A DNA stretch of 64,000 nt from Actinoallomurus liliacearum (GTDB taxonomy: Bacteria > Actinomycetota > Actinomycetes > Streptosporangiales > Streptosporangiaceae), in assembly GCF_039542035.1 (NCBI RefSeq), contig NZ_BAABHJ010000030.1, positions 100,084 to 164,083 on the forward strand, written 5' to 3'. Shown piece by piece: positions 34,914-43,672 of the stretch (positions within the stretch are counted from its first letter, which is position 1; every line of letters begins with the position of its first letter). Under the pieces are notes generated by a model, which saw only the letters and a program-made list of their open reading frames with translations, made no database searches and was not told the DNA's origin. The position numbers were made by a program, and so were the translations under genes.

Positions 34914-35261
34914 TCCGCCGCGCAGGCCGGCGTCGACCAGCTCGACGGCCCGGGCCATAGCCGCCAGGCGGGTGCCCTCCCGGCGGTAGATCTCCAACAC
35001 CGCCTCGAGACCGTGTGCGGGGACCGTGTCCGCCAGCTCGGCGCGGGCGGTGCGGAAGCCCTCCCTCGCCGCCTCCAGGTCCGCGGCGACGTGATGACGG
35101 GCCATGCGCGACAGTACGGTCGGATAACGCCGGAGCACGCCGTACCGGCGGTATTCGGCCGGCACCAGGTCGAAGAGCCAGGCCACCGCCGTGTCCTCGA
35201 ATCTCTCGGTGCCCGGCGGATGCACTCCCGAAGGCCAGCCGGGCGGTACGTACGCGGTCAC
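34893..35261 (-). CDS. Hypothetical protein
   Basis: 122 aa, rich in Arg and Glu. Features include WLFDLVPAEYRRYGVLRRYPTVLSRMARHHV and a helical C-terminal half. It looks like a conserved helical actinobacterial protein but I cannot name a family. The last seven residues (GSFTPKL) are the first unit of the tandem repeat that continues past the TGA. Followed on the left by the LAL gene in convergent orientation. Confidence 0.65.
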   Translation of the reverse strand: MTAYVPPGWPSGVHPPGTERFEDTAVAWLFDLVPAEYRRYGVLRRYPTVLSRMARHHVAADLEAAREGFRTARAELADTVPAHGLEAVLEIYRREGTRLAAMARAVELVDAGLRGGSFTPKL

Positions 35262-35326
35262 GTCGTCAGGATATCTTCAACTCGAATATATGTTCGAGAA
35301 AAGCTAGGGGAAACTACCGCTCCGGC

Positions 35327-35677
35327 CTACTTGTCCGAGTCATCGTCTGGATCGCGGCGCTTCGTGATCCTGATCGTGCCGGAGTCGAGGTTGTCGCGAC
35401 CGCCGGTGCTCTGCGTGTGCAGCTCGTGGCGGCGCGTCTTCTCCTTCTCCTGCTCCTCGAGCTGGATCTGCTTCCCCGCACCACCGAACGCGGCCTGCAG
35501 GTCCGCGAACATCCCGGGCCCGAACCCGGCACCGGACGACGAGTCACCCCGGATGGCCGACATCAGGCCACCGCCTCCACCGTTGCCGTCCTTGGGCCAG
35601 TCGATCACTTCCGGCTCAGGGGCAACGACGGGGCGCTTACGCGGACGCCTACGGCGCCGTCGAAACGGTGACTTCAC
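35327..35677 (-). CDS. Small basic/acidic protein, DUF6191-like
   Basis: 116 aa from GTG 35677 (GGAGG four bases upstream). A strongly basic N-terminus (KSPFRRRRRRPRKRP) is followed by a glycine stretch and a C-terminal block FADLQAAFGGAGKQIQLEEQ...LDSGTIRIT. The latter resembles the small DUF6191 proteins in its charged helix plus D-S-G-T-V/I ending; this similarity is from memory and moderate. Divergent from the Nif3 operon. Confidence 0.6.
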   Translation of the reverse strand: MKSPFRRRRRRPRKRPVVAPEPEVIDWPKDGNGGGGGLMSAIRGDSSSGAGFGPGMFADLQAAFGGAGKQIQLEEQEKEKTRRHELHTQSTGGRDNLDSGTIRITKRRDPDDDSDK

Positions 35678-35797
35678 GCAACCTCCAACGATCGGCCGAG
35701 TGCCATGATTCCGTCCCGGCGCCCCGCCGATGGTATGCGCGATTTCAGGGATCTTGAATGCGCGGTTACCGCGATCTCGGACGGTACCCTGCGGAGG

Positions 35798-36613
35798 GTG
35801 CCCACCACACTGGCCGACATCATCACGATCCTGGAAGATCGCTACGATCCCGCCTGGGCGGAGCCCTGGGATGCCGTCGGCCTGGTCTGTGGTGATCCGG
35901 AGGCCGTCGTCCGCCGTGTCCTGTTCGCCGTGGACCCGGTGAGCGACGTGGTCGACGAGGCCCTGGACTGGCACGCCGACCTGATCGTCACCCATCACCC
36001 GCTCCTGCTGCGGCCCGTGCACGGAGTGCCGGCCACCACCCCGAAGGGCCGCGCCGTGCACCGGTTGATCACCGCCGGCGCCGCCCTGTACACCGCGCAC
36101 ACCAACGCAGACGTCGCCGACCCCGGCGTGTCCGACGCGCTCGCCCGGGCCGTCGGCGTCACCGGGACCCTGCGGCCGCTCAGCCCGTCCGCGGAAGATC
36201 CGCGCCGGGGGCTCGGCCGCGTCGGTGAGCTCCCCGCGCCCGTCACGCTGCGGGAGTTCGCGGACGCCGCGGCCAAGGGCCTGCCCGCCACCGCCGTCGG
36301 ACTGCGCGTCGCGGGCGACCCGGAGGCGCCGGTCCGTACGGTGGCGGTCTGCGGAGGCGCCGGCGACTCGCTGCTGGGCGCCGCCCGCGCCGTGGGAGCC
36401 GACGTCTACCTCACCGCCGACCTCCGCCACCATCCGGCGTCGGAGTTCCGCGAAGATGGAAGTACGGCACTCGTCGACGCCGCGCATTGGGCGACGGAAT
36501 GGCCGTGGCTCGGCGACGCGGCGGCCGTGGTGCGACAGACTGGCGTGGAGACCCGGATCTCCACCGTTGTAACCGACGCGTGGACCTTTCGATCCCTTGA
36601 AGGAAGTACGTGA
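35798..36613 (+). CDS. Nif3-like dinuclear metal-centre protein
   Basis: 271 aa from GTG 35798. Metal ligands are VTHHPLL near residue 70, THTNADVA near residue 104, and C-terminal VDAAHWATEWP with His and Glu. The N-terminal PAWAEPWDAVGLVCGDP is diagnostic. Members form toroidal hexamers with two metal ions; the substrate is unsettled. GTG 35798 fits the family's N-terminus but has GGAGG directly abutting; TACCCT at 35785 could be a -10 for a leaderless message. First gene of a conserved three-gene operon, in the order seen in M. tuberculosis (Rv2230c-Rv2228c). Confidence 0.9.
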   Translation: MPTTLADIITILEDRYDPAWAEPWDAVGLVCGDPEAVVRRVLFAVDPVSDVVDEALDWHADLIVTHHPLLLRPVHGVPATTPKGRAVHRLITAGAALYTAHTNADVADPGVSDALARAVGVTGTLRPLSPSAEDPRRGLGRVGELPAPVTLREFADAAAKGLPATAVGLRVAGDPEAPVRTVAVCGGAGDSLLGAARAVGADVYLTADLRHHPASEFREDGSTALVDAAHWATEWPWLGDAAAVVRQTGVETRISTVVTDAWTFRSLEGST

Positions 36614-37353
36614 AAGCAGCACCTGAAGCCCAGATGCGGCTCCTCGACCTGCAGGAGCTGGACAGTCGGCTCGACCGGCTGGCCCACCGCAGGCGCACCC
36701 TCCCGGAGCTCGCCGAGATCACGAAGGTCGAGGAGCGCATCGGCGGGGTCGCCGACGCGCTCGTCGCGGCGCAGACCGAGATCAGCGACATCGACCGGGA
36801 GCAGAAGAAGGCCGAGCAGGACGTCGACCAGGTACGCGCCCGCGCCGACCGGGACCAGAAGCGGCTCGACTCCGGGCAGGTGTCCTCGGCCCGCGACCTG
36901 GAGAACCTCCAGTCCGAGATCGTGTCCCTGCAGAAGCGGCAGGCCGACCTCGAGGACATCGTGCTCGAGGTGATGGAGCGCCGCGAGGAGGCCGAGAACC
37001 GCCTGCGCGCCGTCGAGGCGGACAAGGAGGCGGCCGACAAGGAGCTGACCGAGCTGGCCGAGCGCCGCGACGCCGCCCACCAGGAGATCGACGGCGAGGC
37101 CGAGCTGGTCCGTACGGCGCGGGCCGGTGTCGCCGACGACATCCCCGGCGACCTGCTCAAGCTCTACGAGAAGCTGCGCGAGCAGCACCGGGGCGTCGCC
37201 GCCGCGGCCCTGCTGCGCGGCCAGTGCCAGGGCTGCCACCTGCAGCTCAACACCGTTGAGCTGAACGCCATCCGCGCGGCCGCCGAAGACGACGTCATCC
37301 GTTGCGAGGAATGCCGCCGAATCCTCGTCCGCACCCCGGAATCCGGCCTGTGA
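36610..37353 (+). CDS. Coiled-coil C4-type zinc-ribbon protein
   Basis: 247 aa. Residues about 10-180 form a long antiparallel coiled coil. The C-terminus is a zinc ribbon with CQGCHLQL and CEECRRIL. This matches the family of Rv2229c and CT398/HP0958-like proteins, the latter linked to sigma-54 and flagellar export in other bacteria; the actinobacterial role is unknown. It overlaps the Nif3 stop by four bases (GTGA) and the RNase H start by four bases, so all three are coupled. Confidence 0.93.
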   Translation: MKAAPEAQMRLLDLQELDSRLDRLAHRRRTLPELAEITKVEERIGGVADALVAAQTEISDIDREQKKAEQDVDQVRARADRDQKRLDSGQVSSARDLENLQSEIVSLQKRQADLEDIVLEVMERREEAENRLRAVEADKEAADKELTELAERRDAAHQEIDGEAELVRTARAGVADDIPGDLLKLYEKLREQHRGVAAAALLRGQCQGCHLQLNTVELNAIRAAAEDDVIRCEECRRILVRTPESGL

Positions 37354-38480
37354 AGCTGATCGTCGAGGCCGACGGCGGGTCGCGCGGCAACCCCGGACCG
37401 GCCGGGTACGGCTCGGTGGTCCGGGACGCCCTCACGGGCCAGGTCCTCGCCGAGCGGGCCGAGTCTCTCGGCGTGGCCACCAACAACGTCGCCGAGTACC
37501 GCGGGCTCATCGCGGGCCTGGAGGCCGCGGCGGAGCTCTCCTCGGACGCCGACGTCGAGGTCCGGATGGACTCCAAGCTCGTCGTCGAGCAGATGTCCGG
37601 CCGCTGGAAGATCAAGCATCCGGACATGAAGCCGCTGGCGCTCCAGGCGCAGCGGCTGGCCTCGCGGCTGCGTTCGGTCCGCTACACGTGGATCCCCCGG
37701 GAACGCAACAAACACGCCGACCGGCTCGCCAACGAGGCCATGGACGCCGCCGCCGAGGGCCGTACGTGGGCGCCGTCCGCGGTCGAGGACGACGAGCCGG
37801 ACCCGCAGCCGCCCACCGCCACCACGGGCTGGACGCAGCCGACCACGGAGCCGACGACGACGCTGCTGCTCCGGCACGGCGAGACGCCGTACTCCGGGGA
37901 GCGGCGGTTCGCCGGCACCGGCGACATCCCGCTCACCGACACCGGCCTGGTCCAGGCCCGCGCCGCGGGGGAGGCCCTCGCCGGTCGCGGCATCGAAGCG
38001 ATCGTCACGTCGCCGCTCAAGCGCACGCGGCAGACCGCCCAGGAGGTCGCCCAGGCCCTCGACGTCCCGGTCCGCGTCGAGGACGACCTGCGCGAGACCG
38101 ACTTCGGAGACTGGGAGGGCTACACCTTCGCCGAGGTCCGCGAACGCTGGCCCGCGGAGATGGACGCCTGGCTCGCCGACCCGTCCGTCGCGCCTCCCTA
38201 CGGTGAGAGCTTCGAGGCCACCCAGAAACGCGTGCAGACCGCCCGCGACAAGCTGCTCGTCCGCTTCCGGAAGCAGAAGATCCTCGTCGTGTCGCACGTC
38301 ACGCCGATCAAGACGCTCGTACGCCTGGCGCTGGAGGCCCCGCCCTCCGCGCTCTACCGGATGCACCTGGACGTCGGATCGCTGTCGGTCGTCGACTGGT
38401 ACGCCGACGGCCCCGCCGTCGTACGGTCCCTCAACGACACCCACCACCTGCGTCAGGGTGCCGAACCGGGCCTTTGGTAA
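37350..38480 (+). CDS. Bifunctional RNase HI / acid phosphatase
   Basis: 376 aa from GTG 37350. The RNase H domain (about 1-135) has VEADGGSRGNPG, AEYRGLIAGLEAA and MDSKLVVEQM carrying the catalytic D-E-D, with the final acidic residue in NKHADRLANEA. A Pro-rich linker leads to a histidine-phosphatase domain (about 170-365) with LLRHGETPYS and SHVTPIK. The M. tuberculosis homologue Rv2228c degrades RNA in RNA:DNA hybrids and has a CobC-like alpha-ribazole phosphatase half. The stop TAA lies inside the rnpB -10 box. Confidence 0.95.
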   Translation: MKLIVEADGGSRGNPGPAGYGSVVRDALTGQVLAERAESLGVATNNVAEYRGLIAGLEAAAELSSDADVEVRMDSKLVVEQMSGRWKIKHPDMKPLALQAQRLASRLRSVRYTWIPRERNKHADRLANEAMDAAAEGRTWAPSAVEDDEPDPQPPTATTGWTQPTTEPTTTLLLRHGETPYSGERRFAGTGDIPLTDTGLVQARAAGEALAGRGIEAIVTSPLKRTRQTAQEVAQALDVPVRVEDDLRETDFGDWEGYTFAEVRERWPAEMDAWLADPSVAPPYGESFEATQKRVQTARDKLLVRFRKQKILVVSHVTPIKTLVRLALEAPPSALYRMHLDVGSLSVVDWYADGPAVVRSLNDTHHLRQGAEPGLW

Positions 38481-38483
38481 AAT
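38478..38483 (+). promoter_or_regulatory. rnpB -10 element
   Basis: TAAAAT is close to the consensus -10 and lies about 7 bp before the first paired base of RNase P RNA. Its first three bases are also the stop codon of the preceding gene. No good -35 is visible. Confidence 0.55.
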
Positions 38484-38491
38484 CTTGAACG

Positions 38492-38881
38492 ACGGACGAG
38501 TCGGCCGGACGGTCGCGTCGGAGTTCCGCTCCGACGAGGAAGGTCCGGGCTCCACCGGGCAGGGTGGTCGGTAACGCCGACCCGGGGTGACCCGCGGGAA
38601 AGTGCCACAGAAAACAGACCGCCTCCGCGTGCGGAGGTAAGGGTGAAACGGTGGTGTAAGAGACCACCAGCGCCCCAGGTGACTGGGGCGGCTCGGCAAA
38701 CCCCACCCGGAGCAAGGTCAAGAAGGACCCGCAACGCGGGTCCGCGCAGGCGTTCGAGGGCGGCCCGCCCGAGCCTGCGGGTAGACCGCTCGAGGCCGCC
38801 GGCAACGGCGGCCCTAGATGGATGACCGTCGCTCCGCGCGAGCGGAGGCACAGAACCCGGCCTACAGGCCGACTCGTCCGT
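38492..38881 (+). ncRNA. rnpB: RNase P RNA, bacterial class A
   Basis: About 390 nt. The 5' CGGACGAGTCGGCC pairs with 3' GGCCGACTCGTCCG as helix P1. Conserved core elements are GAGGAAGGTCCGGGC at about 38536, AGGGTGAAACGGTGGTGTAAGAGACCACCAG at about 38639-38669, and ACAGAACCCGGCCTAC at about 38850. The first carries G where most bacteria have A (GAGGAAAGTCC). It is the catalytic RNA that matures tRNA 5' ends. Ends are inferred from P1. Confidence 0.96.
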
Positions 38882-38923
38882 CACCCACGCGCTCGGCACA
38901 CCCTCGGCGAGCGCCGTACGCGA

Positions 38924-39775
38924 TCAGCCATGGGTGTCCAGCCCTTTGCAATCGAGCGCTGCTCGGATCTGGCTGAGCCACTCTGTGCCCAGCCGGCGCC
39001 CGTTCGGGAGTTGGTCACCTCGATCCCAGCGCCACGTTGTGATCATCGCCAGCACGAGGATCCGGCACTCGCGCAGCAAGCCTTGATCGACACCCGGATA
39101 GTGCTCGCCGACTTCTTCGGGCGCATGGGCGAGGTCGAATTCGACAGGCCCACGGCAACACGTCTCAAGGTCTATGAACAGCAGACCGTTCTTCGTGGTG
39201 AGCACGTTGCCCGGGTGCGGCTCGCCGTGCAGCAGTTGCTCAGCGCCGCCGCGCTCGTCGATCACACGCCTCAGGCTTCGCAACGTGTCGCCGAGCAGCT
39301 CCCGGTCCGCTCCGGCGAGCGCCGGAGTGCGGTCGCGGTCCGTCACGAGTTGTTGAGCCTGCTCGACTCGATTCGTGAAGTGCGGCGTCGGGACGTCGAC
39401 CTCGCGCATGCCGGCGTGCAGTCGCTGGAGCGCATTGGCGTAGTCGGTCGGTGAGACCTCTCCAGGTGCCACGGGTTCGTAGTAGGTCCATAGCGTGACC
39501 ACGAAGCCATCACGCTCATAGGCGCGTGGCTCCACCCGAGGCTCGAGAGCAGCCACCGGGCACCCGGATTCGGCGAGCCGCTGAGCAAGCTCGAGTTCGA
39601 ACCATGCGACCTGATGCGCTACAGGTGCCACCCGGGCCAGGACGTCACAAGACAGCAGACGCAGAGTCAGCTTGTTCGAGTCATGAAGAACGATCGCGTC
39701 GTCGGCTGTCAGGCCAAGTGATGAGGCGGTGGACATGGCCGCGGCTACCACACGCGAAACCTCTGAGGCCTGCAC
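38924..39775 (-). CDS. APH-like phosphotransferase family protein
   Basis: 283 aa with a kinase-like fold. The catalytic loop is LLHGEPHPGNVLTTKNG (His-Gly-Glu in place of His-Gly-Asp), and the metal-binding segment is FIDLETCCRGPVEFDLAH (DLE in place of DxD). Aminoglycoside and homoserine kinases of this family use the first Asp as base, so Glu here may change or weaken activity. Start is GTG 39775 or ATG 39736. It stands between rnpB and hemC as an isolated gene. Confidence 0.85.
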   Translation of the reverse strand: MQASEVSRVVAAAMSTASSLGLTADDAIVLHDSNKLTLRLLSCDVLARVAPVAHQVAWFELELAQRLAESGCPVAALEPRVEPRAYERDGFVVTLWTYYEPVAPGEVSPTDYANALQRLHAGMREVDVPTPHFTNRVEQAQQLVTDRDRTPALAGADRELLGDTLRSLRRVIDERGGAEQLLHGEPHPGNVLTTKNGLLFIDLETCCRGPVEFDLAHAPEEVGEHYPGVDQGLLRECRILVLAMITTWRWDRGDQLPNGRRLGTEWLSQIRAALDCKGLDTHG

Positions 39776-39860
39776 TGTCGCCTGGCCCCTCTCCCGTGAG
39801 CGCTGCCGTAACTCTCCAAGCGGTGCAACGCGCGCACCCTACCAAGTGGTCGGTATCGGA

Positions 39861-40868
39861 TCAGTGGGGAATGCCGGCGATGATGTCGCGGGCGCCCTTG
39901 CGCGCGAGCGTGGCGGCGACGAGGGCGCCGAGTTCGGGCGCGCGGTCGGGGGTGTCCGATTCGTGGGCGTAGGCGAACTCGCCGCCGTCGCGGGAGAAGA
40001 CCATGCCGGTCAGCGAAAGCCGTCCGTCCGGCGTGGTGGTGCAGTGCCCGGCGATCGGGGAGTTGCAGTGTCCTTGCAGGCCGTGCAGCATCGTCCGCTC
40101 GGCGGTGATGTGCGTGCGGGTCTCGGGATGGTCGACCAGGCGCAGCAGCTCGCGGATTCCCTCATCCGCCTCGCGACACTGGACGCCGATGACGCCGGCG
40201 CCGATCGCGGGGCACATCTGGTCCATCTCCAGGATCTGGCCGACACGGTCCGACACTCCGGCGCGTACGAGGCCGATGCGGGCCAGGACGAGCGCCTCGA
40301 TGCGGTCGTCGTTCTCGTCGAGCTTGGTAAGGCGGGGGATGACGTTGCCGCGGAAGGGGACCACTTGCAGATCGGGGCGGGCTTGCAGGATCTGGGCTTT
40401 GCGTCTTACCGCGGAGGTGCCGATCACCGAACCGGGCGGGAGTTCGTCGAGGGAGGTGTAGCGGGAACCGGAACGCCATACGACGCAGTCGCGGACGTCT
40501 TCGCGGGGAAGATAGGCCGCGAACATCAGCCCCTCTGGGAGCGGGACGTCACCGGGCACGTCTTTCATGGCGTGGACGGCCATGTCGATCTGGCCGGCGA
40601 CCATCGCCGCGTCGATCTCCTTCATGAAGGCGCCCTTGCCGCCGAGTTGGGCCAGGTCGCCCTTCCACGCGTCACCGGAGGTCTTGATGGCGACGATCTC
40701 GACGTCGATGTGCGGGAGCACGTCGCGGATCGCCTCGACGACGCGGTTCGCATAAGCCATGGCCAGGTGTGAGGTGCGGCTGCCGAGCCGGAGTTTCCTG
40801 CGCGGTAGGACCTGGTCGAAGTCCGTGGTGACGGTCGTGCTGGTGGAGTCGGCAGGGACGATGGTCAT
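39861..40868 (-). CDS. hemC: Hydroxymethylbilane synthase (porphobilinogen deaminase)
   Basis: 335 aa. It condenses four porphobilinogens to hydroxymethylbilane in haem and corrin synthesis. RKLRLGSRTSHLAMAYANRVVEAI, GGKGAFMKEID, DMAVHAMKDVP, GTSAVRRKAQ and QGHCNSPIAGHC are all family motifs; the Cys in GHC binds the dipyrromethane cofactor. The usual actinobacterial neighbours hemA and hemD are absent here, so this may be a relocated or second copy. The ATG at 40868 has AAGGA only at long distance, so the start is slightly uncertain. Confidence 0.93.
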   Translation of the reverse strand: MTIVPADSTSTTVTTDFDQVLPRRKLRLGSRTSHLAMAYANRVVEAIRDVLPHIDVEIVAIKTSGDAWKGDLAQLGGKGAFMKEIDAAMVAGQIDMAVHAMKDVPGDVPLPEGLMFAAYLPREDVRDCVVWRSGSRYTSLDELPPGSVIGTSAVRRKAQILQARPDLQVVPFRGNVIPRLTKLDENDDRIEALVLARIGLVRAGVSDRVGQILEMDQMCPAIGAGVIGVQCREADEGIRELLRLVDHPETRTHITAERTMLHGLQGHCNSPIAGHCTTTPDGRLSLTGMVFSRDGGEFAYAHESDTPDRAPELGALVAATLARKGARDIIAGIPH

Positions 40869-41059
40869 AGCGGCAACGCGTTCCTTGTCGTGATCGGCCG
40901 GCCGGAGTCGTGGGGTATCTCGGGGATGTCCCGCGGCGGCGTAGGCGCTGATCCTTGCAGCGCCCGTTCGCTTCAGTGCGGTGAACGGCTCGATCTGCGG
41001 TGTGAGATCCAACGCCTTGTGTTCGCCTGGGCATAGCGTTCGGCCTCTCGTCGGACCGA

Positions 41060-41424
41060 GTGCGGGGAGCCGTCCGCGACCTGCACGTCGTCATGATCAC
41101 GCTCGTCGTCCTCGTGCCGGCGCTGCTGCTGCTCATCGGCCGGCGGAACCGGCGGTCCGTGGCGGATCGCGCCGCCTCCGCCGAGGAGGCGGGACGGCCG
41201 TCCTCACCCGGCGGAGGAAGAGCAGGGGGATCGCGCTGGGGACGACATCGTTCGCGCTCCTGGGAACCGTCTACGGGCTGAACGTCACGCTGAACGGCAC
41301 CCGTACCGGCGACGTCGCCTACCACCTTGGCATTCTGGCCACATCGCTCATCATCCTCGGCCTGCTCCTCGTGCCGGGCGGGTTGGATGTCCAGCCACGG
41401 GGGAAGGGAAGAGGGCCCGGCTGA
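41060..41424 (+). pseudogene. Small membrane protein, apparently frameshifted
   Basis: One frame from GTG 41060 gives HVVMITLVVLVPALLLLIG, a membrane helix, and a basic tail. A different frame from about 41205 gives two more helices (IALGTTSFALLGTVYGLNVT and VAYHLGILATSLIILGLLLV) and ends at 41424. Together they read as one three-helix protein interrupted near 41195-41215. Either the gene is broken, the sequence has an error, or there are two tiny genes. Confidence 0.4.
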
Positions 41425-41488
41425 TGCCGGGCCCCTGGTTGAGCGAGGAGGCTGTGGGCCTCCTCGCACAACCGCGTCCCGAGTTCCC

Positions 41489-41746
41489 TCAGAAGAGGGA
41501 ACGCGCGACGCGGCGGCCCTTCCGGACGCCGAAGACGATGCCGCCGACGATGCTGACTCCGAGCAGCCCGGCACCGACGATGGCGCCGGCGGGGGCGGAG
41601 ACGGCGAACCCGACGATGACGCCGAAGATGAGGCCGGTGAGGACGCCGGTGACACCGCCGATGACGAAGCCACCGAAGGCGCCGACACCGGTGCCGGCAC
41701 CGACGCCGAGGTCGCGGGCGGTCATTCCGCTGTCCTTGTGGTTCAT
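41489..41746 (-). CDS. Glycine-zipper membrane protein
   Basis: 85 aa from ATG 41746, with GGAGG five bases upstream. After a polar start, residues 14-72 have alternating Gly/Val/Ala segments (GVGAGTGVGAFGGFVIGG, GVLTGLIFGVIVGFAV, GAIVGAGLLGVSIVGG), i.e. two or three helices packed by glycine zippers. The C-terminus is basic (RKGRRVARSLF). Such small proteins often modulate membrane stress; no specific role can be given. Confidence 0.7.
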   Translation of the reverse strand: MNHKDSGMTARDLGVGAGTGVGAFGGFVIGGVTGVLTGLIFGVIVGFAVSAPAGAIVGAGLLGVSIVGGIVFGVRKGRRVARSLF

Positions 41747-41925
41747 GAGGTCCTCCATTTTTACGCCGTGCCCCACCTCTGAGTTGGGGCATCTAGGGCC
41801 TACCGTCCGGAACGACGCGCGTCGCGCAGGAAAGCTGGTGGGAATTCTCGATGAGTGGCCATCTGCGGCCACAAAGGCGTCGATCTCGGTTGACGATATG
41901 GTGCCGGGTCCAGGAGCATCCGCCG

Positions 41926-42471
41926 GTGATCACGATCCGCATGAACGACGATGCGGCCGACGCCCTGGGGCTTCTTGTCGGCGACGCGCCCCCGGACGCG
42001 TACCCGGAGTTGGACGATCAACTGCGCGAGATGCTCGCCCGGGGGCTCACCCGCAACGACGACGCCCTCGTCTTCGTGATCAATGATCGGGGCGGGGCCA
42101 AGCTGACGGCCGGCTCACGCGACGCCATGGCCCGGATGGGCTGGGACACCACGCAGTACGAGTGCCAGGCCAGCAGCTTCCACCTGGAGGACCACGCTCC
42201 GGTCACCGTCGACGTCGTCGACCGTGACCTGTACATCAGCCGGGAAGACCAGGTGCTGATGCTCAGACTCGGCCTGAGGGTGGCCGACGGCGTCGGCCGA
42301 CTCGTTCGCTCGCTTCCCGACCCCGTTCCCGTCAGGTGCATCATCGGCGCGGGACCGACCAATGGGACCTTCCGCCTCCATCAGCTTCGGGAGGGGGAAT
42401 CCTGGCTTGTCGACGACCTTGACCGCTATCACGATGAAATGCTCGTGGTCGTCGACATCGAGCCCGGATGA
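41926..42471 (+). CDS. Hypothetical protein
   Basis: 181 aa from GTG 41926 (GGAG nine bases upstream). Acidic, with no signal or membrane segment. Features such as MNDDAADALGLLVGD, DALVFVINDRGGAKLTAG and a conserved-looking DRYHDEMLVVVDIEP suggest a cytosolic globular protein. I do not recognise the family. Convergent with the GNAT gene. Confidence 0.6.
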   Translation: MITIRMNDDAADALGLLVGDAPPDAYPELDDQLREMLARGLTRNDDALVFVINDRGGAKLTAGSRDAMARMGWDTTQYECQASSFHLEDHAPVTVDVVDRDLYISREDQVLMLRLGLRVADGVGRLVRSLPDPVPVRCIIGAGPTNGTFRLHQLREGESWLVDDLDRYHDEMLVVVDIEPG

Positions 42472-42508
42472 CGGGCGGGGCGTTCGTCGGCCGGGTCCCG
42501 CGTATCGA

Positions 42509-43078
42509 TCAGCCGAGGCGCTGACGCTCCCAGTCGGCTCTGCTCAGCGCGTACTCGACCTCACCATGCTCGGAGCCTTCGATGGGATCCCACCCCTCGG
42601 GGTGGAAGGTACGCACCAGTGTCAGGCCGGCCTTCTCCAGCACGCGCCGAGAGGCGGAATTGACCGTCATCGTCTCCGCGACCACACGTTCCACCCCTTG
42701 CTCGGTGAAACCCTTGTCGATCAGCGCACGGGACCCCTCGGTGGCGTAGCCCTTGCCCCACGCCGACCTGTGCAGTCGGTAGCCGAGCTCGATCTCGCCA
42801 TCACGTGCTTCATCCTCGTGCGGTCGAAAGTGGAACCAGCCCAGAAACCGTCCGGTGGCCTTCTCCTCCGCCGCCCAGAACCCGAGATCTTCGAACCGCT
42901 CGTAGTAGCCGAGGAACTTGGGCAGAACCCGGCTGCGGATCTCTTCGCGGGAACTCGGCCTGCCGCCGGTGAGGTAGCGCATGACCTCGGGATCGCCATT
43001 CAGCTCGACCAGATTGTCCTCGTCGGCCGTGGTGAAACGGCGGAGTATCAGACGGTCGGTCTCCAAGAAGAGGGACAT
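42509..43078 (-). CDS. GNAT family N-acetyltransferase (RimJ/RimL-like)
   Basis: 189 aa. TDRLILRRFTTADEDNLVELN is the typical beginning, and the acetyl-CoA site lies at LHRSAWGKGYATEGSRALID (Q/RxxGxG/A, here R-SAWGKG-Y). NSASRRVLEKAGL forms motif B. RimJ/RimL relatives acetylate protein N-termini or small amines. Alone on its strand and divergent from DUF4279 by about 100 bp. Substrate unknown. Confidence 0.92.
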   Translation of the reverse strand: MSLFLETDRLILRRFTTADEDNLVELNGDPEVMRYLTGGRPSSREEIRSRVLPKFLGYYERFEDLGFWAAEEKATGRFLGWFHFRPHEDEARDGEIELGYRLHRSAWGKGYATEGSRALIDKGFTEQGVERVVAETMTVNSASRRVLEKAGLTLVRTFHPEGWDPIEGSEHGEVEYALSRADWERQRLG

Positions 43079-43175
43079 TTCTCGATCATCCCGCCTCCGA
43101 GAACCATGTCGTGCGGCTCAGGTGCTCTCGGTCTCCGCTCGCAGAGAGGCGGACGGCGGTCGGTAGGGTGCCGGC

Positions 43176-43640
43176 GTGCTCGTCTCTCAGTACACCTACT
43201 TCGCCCTGGCCTCGACGTGGATGCCGGCGACCGAGATCACGGCTCGGCTGGGGATCGAGCCCGACGAGGTGACCGTGCGCGGTAGTCGTCTCACCAGGCC
43301 GCCCCGGCCGGTCGCCCATGAGTGGCATGTCGTCTGCCGCAAGCCCGGTCTGACCGTCGATGAGCAGATGACCCGGATCATCGACAGGCTGTTCGACCAC
43401 GCCGAGCGCATCGGCGCCCTGGCCGCCGAACTCGACCGAGTCGATGGAGAGTCGGGTGCCAGTCGATTGCAGGTCGTGCGGATATTCGAGCATCCGGAGG
43501 GTTCGACCAGCCCGATCGGCGGCCTTGAGAACCACTCTGAACGACACCGGTTGCTCGGCTGGCACCTCGATGCGCGGGCCCGGGAGTTCCTCCGGCTGAC
43601 CCGTGCGGAGCTGGACGTGGACGAATACGCCTACGGATGA
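43176..43640 (+). CDS. DUF4279 domain protein
   Basis: 154 aa. The N-terminus YTYFALASTWMPATEITARLGIEPDEV and the later HEWHVVCRK are the DUF4279 pattern, a family often found as immunity-like or stand-alone proteins of unknown function. Cytosolic. The neighbouring minus-strand gene could be a partner but is convergent, so there is no operon. Confidence 0.8.
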   Translation: MLVSQYTYFALASTWMPATEITARLGIEPDEVTVRGSRLTRPPRPVAHEWHVVCRKPGLTVDEQMTRIIDRLFDHAERIGALAAELDRVDGESGASRLQVVRIFEHPEGSTSPIGGLENHSERHRLLGWHLDARAREFLRLTRAELDVDEYAYG

Positions 43641-43672
43641 CGGACACCGGGCGAGTCATGCCTGGGGAGTCC

